From NCBI GenBank assembly GCA_964458185.1, contig CAYWFG010000008.1, positions 9,449 through 73,448 on the forward strand: a DNA stretch of 64,000 nucleotides, read 5' to 3'. Below, in pieces: positions 58,794-64,000 of this stretch. The notes beneath the pieces are model-generated. The model searched no databases, had not been told where the DNA came from, and was given only the letters and a program-made list of their open reading frames with translations. A program made the position numbers and the translations under genes. The stretch is from AB-137-C09 sp964458185. Its GTDB lineage: Bacteria; Pseudomonadota; Zetaproteobacteria; Mariprofundales; Mariprofundaceae. Each line of letters begins with the position of its first letter. The first letter of the stretch is position 1.

Positions 58794-60146
58794 ATGAGCT
58801 TGCGAGAACATACCCCACCCCACTCCTTTGATGCTGAATGCGCCGTTATTGGTGGTGTCATGCTCGATGCCGAAGCATTTGAGCGTTTGGAAGGCAATCT
58901 ACTTTCTGATCATTTTTATATTGAAGCCAATCGCATTATTTTTTCTGCCATTGAACGCTTGCATGCCAAAAGCCAACCTTTTGATGGTTTAACGGTTAAA
59001 GATCACCTGTTAAATCGTGATGAATTGGATGCCTGTGGTGGTGAAGCCTATTTGGGGCGTTTAATTGATACCACCCCTGTGTCTGCCAATGTTCGCCATT
59101 ATGCCAATATCGTCCGCGAGCGAGCAATCCTGCGCCAATTACTTGGCGTGTGTTCTCATGTTTCTCAAGAAGTCTACGAAGAAAAAGACCGTGATGTTAG
59201 CGAACATCTGGATCAAGCTGAAATGCGGGTGTTGGCAGTTGCCGAAAACTTTTCACGCTCGCGCCCCACTTTTAGCAAACTCGGCAGCCTCATGGCAGAT
59301 GCCTACAACGAGTTACAATCCCGTTATGCCGATCAACGCAGCATTACAGGTGTGGCAACGGGCTATACTGATTTAGATGAAATGACCGCAGGCATGCAAC
59401 GTGGTGATTTAATTATCGTGGCTGGTCGCCCTAGCATGGGAAAGACGGCTTTTTCTATGAATGTCGCCCAAAATGCAGCCATTCGCGCCGATGAACCCCA
59501 TGTAGTTGCTATTTTTTCGCTGGAAATGTCATCACAACAAATTGCCATGCGCATGCTGGCATCAGAAGCCCGTGTTGATATGAAAAACCTACGAACAGGT
59601 AATTTTTCGGTTGAAGATTGGCGGAAGTTGGCATCAGCCAGTGGTGCATTGGCAGAAGCTGAAATTTTTATTGATGATACAGCGGCGATTTCTGTGGTAG
59701 AAATTCGGTCTAAGTGCCGTCGTCTTAAACGTGAATGTAAACGCTTAGACTTGGTGCTGATTGACTATTTACAACTGATGAGTGGTTCATCCAATAGTGA
59801 ACGACGCGACCAAGAAATAAGCGAAATGACCCGCTCGCTAAAAGGCTTAGCAAAAGAATTGGATGTCCCTGTGATTGTATTATCGCAGCTCAACCGTTCC
59901 TTAGAGTCTCGCGCCGATAAACGCCCGATGATGTCTGACTTGCGAGAATCAGGTGCGATTGAGCAAGATGCCGACATTATTATGTTTATTTACCGTGATG
60001 AGGTCTACAACAAAAAGCCAGAAAACGAAGGCTTGGCAGAAATCATCATCGCCAAACAACGGAATGGCCCCACGGGTAACATCAACCTCACCTTTTTGCG
60101 CCAATATACCCGCTTTGAGAATTTTGCGCGCAGCGAAGGGTTTTAG
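58794..60146 (+). CDS. dnaB: Replicative DNA helicase DnaB
   Basis: This 450-aa hexameric helicase has an N-terminal primase-binding domain (HSFDAECAVIGGVMLDAEAFERL; about 1-155) and RecA-like C-terminal domain with Walker A GRPSMGKTAFSMN (about 208-220), Walker B LVLIDYLQLMSG and the arginine/VILSQLNRSLESR motif 4. Sequence is complete to FARSEGF. It sits downstream of rplI as in many proteobacteria. alr or other usual follow-ons are absent. Confidence 0.98.
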   Translation: MSLREHTPPHSFDAECAVIGGVMLDAEAFERLEGNLLSDHFYIEANRIIFSAIERLHAKSQPFDGLTVKDHLLNRDELDACGGEAYLGRLIDTTPVSANVRHYANIVRERAILRQLLGVCSHVSQEVYEEKDRDVSEHLDQAEMRVLAVAENFSRSRPTFSKLGSLMADAYNELQSRYADQRSITGVATGYTDLDEMTAGMQRGDLIIVAGRPSMGKTAFSMNVAQNAAIRADEPHVVAIFSLEMSSQQIAMRMLASEARVDMKNLRTGNFSVEDWRKLASASGALAEAEIFIDDTAAISVVEIRSKCRRLKRECKRLDLVLIDYLQLMSGSSNSERRDQEISEMTRSLKGLAKELDVPVIVLSQLNRSLESRADKRPMMSDLRESGAIEQDADIIMFIYRDEVYNKKPENEGLAEIIIAKQRNGPTGNINLTFLRQYTRFENFARSEGF

Positions 60147-60161
60147 GCTTACTTTTCCAAA

Positions 60162-60190
60162 TTGACAGCATAGCTATGCTTTATTACAGT
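60162..60190 (+). promoter_or_regulatory. Palindromic promoter of the BrnT/BrnA operon
   Basis: TTGACA and TACAGT with a 17-nt spacer. The spacer starts with the perfect 12-bp palindrome GCATAGCTATGC (60168-60179), the probable operator of the antitoxin. The predicted transcription start falls at or next to the brnT ATG. Confidence 0.65.
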
Positions 60191-60196
60191 CAACCT

Positions 60197-60466
60197 ATGC
60201 AATACGAATGGGATGAAAAAAAACGTCAACGAAACATTGCTGAAAAAGGCATTGATTTTTCTATGGCTACTGCTTTTGAATGGAGCAAAGCGACGCATGA
60301 ACCCGATGAAAGGAAAGAATACAATGAGCTTCGCATTCTTTCCTTTGCTCCTATTCATAATCGTATCCATGCCCTTTGTTGGACACAACGCGGTAAAAAC
60401 GTGCGTATTATAAGTTTAAGAAAAGCCAACAGAAGAGAGGTAATGAAATATGAACAAACAACATAA
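60197..60466 (+). CDS. brnT: BrnT family type II toxin
   Basis: This 89-aa ribonuclease toxin of the RelE-like BrnT family has YEWDEKKRQRNIAEKGIDFSMATAFEW (the DxxKxxxNxxKHGIxF-type start), RILSFAPIHNRIHALCWTQRGKNVRIISLRKANRREVMKYEQ (the RIISARxAxxxE motif near the end). It would cleave RNA and stop translation until neutralised by BrnA. The gene overlaps brnA by 17 nt. No ribosome-binding site precedes this start, so it may be translated from a leaderless message. An ATG at 60176 upstream is within the operator. Confidence 0.9.
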   Translation: MQYEWDEKKRQRNIAEKGIDFSMATAFEWSKATHEPDERKEYNELRILSFAPIHNRIHALCWTQRGKNVRIISLRKANRREVMKYEQTT

Positions 60467-60764
60467 GTACATCATACCCACAGATAAAGAAGAGGCGAGC
60501 ATCAATGCAATCATTGCCGCAGACCCTGATGATTTTGAATCTGACTTTACTAACGCTTTCCGCTCTACTGCCACTACACCACAAGGCATTGTTGATGATG
60601 TCATGACGCAATACCATGATCGACAAAAAGAAAACAGTACACAAACCACCACCATCAGCCTGCCTAAAAATGTCATTGATTTTTTCAAGGCTGATGGCAA
60701 AGATTGGAAAAGAGCACTATCGCATGCGCTTGAGGAATATGTGAAAGAACATAAGGTGGGATGA
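60450..60764 (+). CDS. brnA: BrnA family antitoxin
   Basis: This 104-aa antitoxin has an unstructured N-terminal part (DPDDFESDFTNAF) and a C-terminal ribbon-helix-helix (TTTISLPKNVIDFFKADGKDWKRALSHALEEYV), which binds the operator and the toxin. AGAGAGG lies before the ATG within brnT. It ends 4 nt before the convergent M48 protease stop. Confidence 0.88.
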   Translation: MNKQHKYIIPTDKEEASINAIIAADPDDFESDFTNAFRSTATTPQGIVDDVMTQYHDRQKENSTQTTTISLPKNVIDFFKADGKDWKRALSHALEEYVKEHKVG

Positions 60765-60768
60765 AGCT

Positions 60769-62019
60769 TTAGAGGTTTTGCGTAACACGGTCAATTTCAT
60801 CAATACGCACAGGGGCGGGTGGATGTGAATCATGCCATGCCGAGTACCATGCATCAGGCGTTAAAGTTGCCGCATTATCGCGGTATAATTTGGTTAAGGC
60901 TTGAATCAAGGCTTTGCCACTGCTATGCGTGCAGGCATACGCATCGGCTTGAAATTCATGTTTGCGTGAGATACGGTTCATGATGGGAGAAAACCAACTA
61001 GAAAAAACAGGCATAGCTAACATGAACAACAACAAAGCCGTGTGATTCGATGGCGCATCAATACCCAAACCACTGTAAAACCATGATTGTTGCATCAACC
61101 AACCCAATAAAGCAAAACCCAATAATGAAAAAAACATCATGCTAACCATGCGTTTTTTAACGTGACCATGATGAAAATGCCCTAACTCATGCGCCAGCAC
61201 CGCTTCTGCTTCATCAATGGTGAGGCTTTTTAACAATGTATCAAAAAAGACAATACGCTTGGTCTTACCCATCCCTGTAAAATAAGCATTGCCATGCGCC
61301 GAACGGCGTGAACCATCCATGACAAACAATCCACCACAAGAAAAACCACAACGCTGCAATAAGGCTTCGATGCGCGTGCGTGCCTCACCCTCTTCTAACG
61401 GTTCAAAACGATTAAACAACGGCGCGATCCACGTAGGAAATGCCCACATCATTAACAAAGAAAACCCTGCCCACACGAACCATGCATACAGCCACCAAAG
61501 CGTTCCTGATTCTTGCATCAACCACAGTATCAACGCTATCAAGGGTGCGCCAATAAGCATCAGCAACAACAATTGTTTCACATGGTCAACCACATACAAT
61601 CGCCATGTTGATTGATTAAAGCCAAAGCGTGTTTCGACACCAAAGGTTGCCCACGCATCAAGCGGAAGTTCCAACACACTAGAAATCACAAAAAAAGTTA
61701 ACATCACAGCAACGCCAGTCAGCCACGGCGACCACCCTAGGCTCGCCATGCTATGATCCAAACTATTTAAGCCGCCACCTACCGTCCAAAACAATAACAG
61801 AAACACTGTCAATGCCTGCCCCCAAACGCCTTGCTGCTGCTTGGCAAGGGTGTAGTCGGCAGCTTTTTGGTGATCTGCTAAATCAACCACGCTAGCAAAA
61901 AGCGCAGGGACAACGGCGCGGTTTTTTAATACGCTGATGCGCTGCCTAAAACCCAAGTAACCTTCCATCGCTGTCGCCAGTGCCAACGCACTGATAAAAA
62001 TAATCGTCCACAATTCCAT
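60769..62019 (-). CDS. M48 family zinc metalloprotease, Ste24-like membrane protease
   Basis: This 416-aa inner-membrane protease of the CAAX-protease-1/HtpX-related clan has about seven hydrophobic segments and HELGH (277-281) as catalytic zinc site. The third ligand is Glu in KHEFQADAYA (about 351). Bacterial members degrade misfolded membrane proteins. DSHPPAPVRIDEI near the C-terminus is typical. A conserved Asn/Asp pair (GRSRRSAHGNAYFTGMGKTKRIVFFDTLL) is intact. Confidence 0.92.
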   Translation of the reverse strand: MELWTIIFISALALATAMEGYLGFRQRISVLKNRAVVPALFASVVDLADHQKAADYTLAKQQQGVWGQALTVFLLLFWTVGGGLNSLDHSMASLGWSPWLTGVAVMLTFFVISSVLELPLDAWATFGVETRFGFNQSTWRLYVVDHVKQLLLLMLIGAPLIALILWLMQESGTLWWLYAWFVWAGFSLLMMWAFPTWIAPLFNRFEPLEEGEARTRIEALLQRCGFSCGGLFVMDGSRRSAHGNAYFTGMGKTKRIVFFDTLLKSLTIDEAEAVLAHELGHFHHGHVKKRMVSMMFFSLLGFALLGWLMQQSWFYSGLGIDAPSNHTALLLFMLAMPVFSSWFSPIMNRISRKHEFQADAYACTHSSGKALIQALTKLYRDNAATLTPDAWYSAWHDSHPPAPVRIDEIDRVTQNL

Positions 62020-62075
62020 TGTTGTTACCTTTCTTTTTAGTTACATCCCAGTTTATAGAGCAGATGACCTTTTTT

Positions 62076-63285
62076 TTATGCTATCAATGCTTCCGCATCA
62101 ATCAACCGCCGCATGCAACTATTGAAAACGCCAAAATTTACAGGCTTGGACAATAAATCACTGTTCACCAAAGGGGCATTACCGTCCAACACATGATCCC
62201 TGTCGTACCCTGTTAAAAAAATCACAGGAACATGCGCGTTGATCGCTCTGATTTTTGTCGCCAATGCCATGCCGCCCAAATGTGGCATCACCACGTCCAA
62301 CACCACCAAATGAATCGTATCATGGTGTTTTTTAAAGATAGTCAAAGCCTCCAAACCATCGCAGGCAGTTAGCACGGTATAGTGCATGGAGGCTAAAACT
62401 TTTGCTACGGTGTCACGCACCATGGGTTCATCATCTGCGATAAGAATCAACTTATCGTTTTGTGGAACATGGTTTTTTTCTTCTTGTGGTAGTGACTCAA
62501 CCGTTTTTTCTTGGGCTATTAACGGGAAATAGAGGTGAAAAGTTGCGCCCTTAGCTTTGGTGCTTTCAAGCTCGACAAAACCGCCATGGGTTTTGATTGC
62601 ACCAAACACCATGGATAAACCTAGCCCTGTTCCTTTCCCCTGTTCTTTGGTGGTGAAAAAAGGCTCAAACACATGTTCTCTATGGTTCTTTGGCAATACC
62701 ACAGCCATTATCGCTTACGGTTAAGTGTGCATAAGGGATTGCATTGAAGTATATGTGGTGTTTTAAAAACGCAGTGCTTGGCGTAAATGCCTCTAAAACC
62801 AACGAAATACATGGTGCATCGCTATGATCTACAGCATCACACGCATTGTTAATAAGGTTCATCATCACTTGGTGTAACAAAGTGCGATCCCCTTTGATCT
62901 CTAACATCTCCGTACATATCTCTTGTTTTACCGTAATGTTTGCAGGAATAGATCCATGAAGAAGCCGCATCGCTTCTTTAATAAACGAAGTAAACTGCAA
63001 GGGCTGCATCAACACTCGATCTTTTCGAGCAAAAGTAAGCAACTGCTTTATCATCTCAGCAGCACGAAAAGCAATGATTTCAATATTGTTGAGCATCGTT
63101 AACATGCTGGGATGGTATTGACTTTCTTGTTTGGCTAAAAAATATTGCCTATGATCCCTGCCAGCATATTGTTAAAATCGTGTGCTACACCACCAACCAA
63201 TGTGCCAATGGCTTCCATTTTTTGCGATTGATGAAATTGTTTTTCGGCTTCCCGTGTAAGACGGGACAATATGCAACTAAAAAAG
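62076..63285 (-). pseudogene. Decayed hybrid histidine kinase with receiver domain
   Basis: The remains of a hybrid sensor kinase, read right to left: QKMEAIGTLVGGVAHDFNNM (H-box, near 63170-63230), LLHQVMMNLINNACDAVDHSD (N-box), VSDNGCGIAKE (D-box), then EPFFTTKEQGKGTGLGLSMVFGAIKTHGGFV (G-box) and a receiver (LILIADDEPMVRDTVA; VVLDVVMPHLGG; phosphoacceptor Asp near the latter). The frame is broken twice. A six-A run near 63137-63142 shifts the frame after the H-box and a small indel near 62692 shifts it after the D-box. All sensor sequence 5' of the H-box is missing. The truncation falls at a dispersed hairpin repeat (63246). Confidence 0.85.
63246..63269. repeat. Dispersed hairpin repeat, copy 2
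   Basis: GGCTTCCCGTGTAAGACGGG-type element with stem CCCGT/ACGGG and loop GTAAG. It is identical over 24 nt to copy 3 (63935). It lies exactly where the kinase pseudogene loses similarity, although the pseudogene frame can be read into it (TREAEK). Confidence 0.8.
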
Positions 63286-63369
63286 CAAAGTTAATCTATA
63301 ATTTTTGTTACAATATGGTGGATAGGCAGTGATTTTTTAACATGCTGTAACCCCTTGATTTTATTTCTG

Positions 63370-63395
63370 TTCCCTCTTAAAAGGGAAGCCTTTTT
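63370..63395 (+). terminator. Possible terminator hairpin
   Basis: TTCCCT and AGGGAA (6 bp) with a CTTAAA loop are followed by GCC then TTTTT. The TTCCC...GGGAAGCC arms resemble the dispersed repeat. Confidence 0.5.
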
Positions 63396-63559
63396 CACTT
63401 TTAATTAGTTAGCGGCATGGATTTCCCCTTGTTCAAGCTGTCATTAATAGGGCTAGTTTTTTAGAATAATGGGGGTAGCTGGAATAATCACCCCTAAAAA
63501 CACCCCCCGAAAGTCTGCGCTTTCATGCGCTTAGGCTGGACGGGATGAGACAGGAAGGC

Positions 63560-63594
63560 AAAAAAATCCCGCAGGCATAAGGCTTGCGGGATTC
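63560..63594 (-). terminator. Terminator downstream of the tRNA genes
   Basis: On the minus strand GAATCCCGCA(AGCC)TTATG(CC)TGCGGGATTTTTTT forms a strong stem ending in T's, 25 nt after the tRNA-Phe 3' end. Confidence 0.9.
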
Positions 63595-63619
63595 CATGGG
63601 ACGGGATAAAACCCTTATA

Positions 63620-63695
<76 letters not shown>

Positions 63696-63768
63696 TTCTT
63701 TTGGGAGCGCGATTTCTAACCATTTAAAAGTAAAATGCAAGTTTTATTTTTAAATGGTAAAGTATAGA

Positions 63769-63855
63769 TGGTACCGGAGGCCGGAGTCGAACCGGCACGA
63801 CCGTGAGGTCACTGGATTTTGAATCCAGCGTGTCTACCAATTTCACCACTCCGGC
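63769..63855 (-). tRNA. tRNA-Leu (anticodon CAA)
   Basis: This is an 87-nt class II tRNA with a long variable arm: acceptor GCCGGAG/CTCCGGT, anticodon stem CTGGA/TCCAG around TTCAAAA, variable arm near GACCTCACGGTC, T-arm GCCGG-TTCGACT-CCGGC, encoded CCA. Confidence 0.97.
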
Positions 63856-63934
63856 TAAGAAAAAAGGCATGGGTAGAACGAAAAGTGCGAGGTGCAACCT
63901 ATGTTTTTTTTCACTCTTGGCAAGAGCTTTATTT

Positions 63935-63958
63935 GGCTTCCCGTGTAAGACGGGACAA
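63935..63958. repeat. Dispersed hairpin repeat, copy 3
   Basis: This 24-nt match to the copy at 63246 lies between the tRNA-Leu gene and the window end. The arms CCCGT/ACGGG flank GTAAG. Confidence 0.8.
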
Positions 63959-64000
63959 AACAAATGACTAACTGCTCGCAATTGTGTATCATCTCGTAAT

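Larger units (their letters stand above)
63290..63619. other. Non-coding region left of the tRNA-Phe gene
   Basis: Nothing here codes convincingly. It has a TTCCCT/AGGGAA hairpin with TTTTT after it (63370-63395), short C-rich runs (about 63475-63515) and the tRNA terminator at 63560. Confidence 0.5.

Noticed and set aside
63724..63981. Open frame of 85 codons on the minus strand
   Set aside because: It runs through the tRNA-Leu gene and the hairpin repeat. No ribosome site or family similarity.

Overview
This window is a chromosomal segment of a Gram-negative (diderm) bacterium. The evidence is a TolC/RND efflux system, lipoproteins with lipoboxes, two LytM-type amidase activators (EnvC- and NlpD-like), LppC, and proteobacterial gene orders (pcm-yqaA-nlpD, nadD-rsfS-rlmH-envC-ctpA, rpsF-priB/ssb-like-rpsR-DUF2232-rplI-dnaB). 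The DNA is moderately AT-rich. The 61-residue zinc-type S14 is unusual for common beta- and gammaproteobacteria. I suspect an early-branching proteobacterium, possibly a zetaproteobacterium, but that is a weak inference. No transposase, phage gene or CRISPR array was seen.

Layout. 1-9137 (minus strand) is an envelope and housekeeping run read lppC > nadD > rsfS > rlmH > [type II restriction-modification pair] > envC > ctpA > divergent polysaccharide deacetylase > PLP decarboxylase (cut by the window edge). The R-M pair is very AT-rich and sits between rlmH and envC. 9186-12512 (plus) carries rsmI, yraN, argG and an orphan Roadblock/LC7 gene with a strong terminator. 12808-27795 (minus) is a metal-efflux island: an FtsX-type permease, a His/Cys-containing exported protein, cusC, cusB, two tandem cusA paralogues, two 48-aa lipoproteins, a DUF411 protein, a cytochrome b561-like protein, a Met/His-rich exported protein, a PII-like regulator and a flavin disulfide reductase. 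27885-31564 (plus) has tRNA-Pro(GGG), pcm, a YqaA-type membrane protein, an NlpD-like protein with six LysM repeats, and apt. 31588-33767 (minus) is ribBA > ribH > nusB. A lone hypA and a ComEA-like gene follow.

34830-53434 (minus) is one uninterrupted 18.6-kb ribosomal superoperon: rpsL-rpsG-fusA-tuf-rpsJ-rplC-D-W-B-rpsS-rplV-rpsC-rplP-rpmC-rpsQ-rplN-X-E-rpsN-H-rplF-R-rpsE-rpmD-rplO-secY-adk-infA-rpmJ-rpsM-K-D-rpoA-rplQ. A consensus-like promoter precedes rpsL and a terminator follows rplQ. Divergently, a yjfI-pspA-like-yjfK operon plus a small gene runs right, followed by rpsF/rpsR/rplI/dnaB and a BrnT/BrnA toxin-antitoxin pair. The right end holds an M48 protease, a decayed hybrid histidine kinase (minus), and tRNA-Leu(CAA) and tRNA-Phe(GAA) on the minus strand.

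How the genes fit together. The most distinctive part is the metal island. Two complete CusA-type pumps, each with the methionine triad, share one CusB and one CusC. The upstream paralogue is bracketed by near-identical 26-nt hairpin elements in inverted orientation. Several tiny, uncharacterised exported proteins and a PII-NG-like regulator are embedded downstream. Other items worth a look are a dispersed hairpin repeat that also sits at the break of the kinase pseudogene, a perfect 21-bp palindrome at the yjfI promoter, and low-complexity extensions on S6 and S18.
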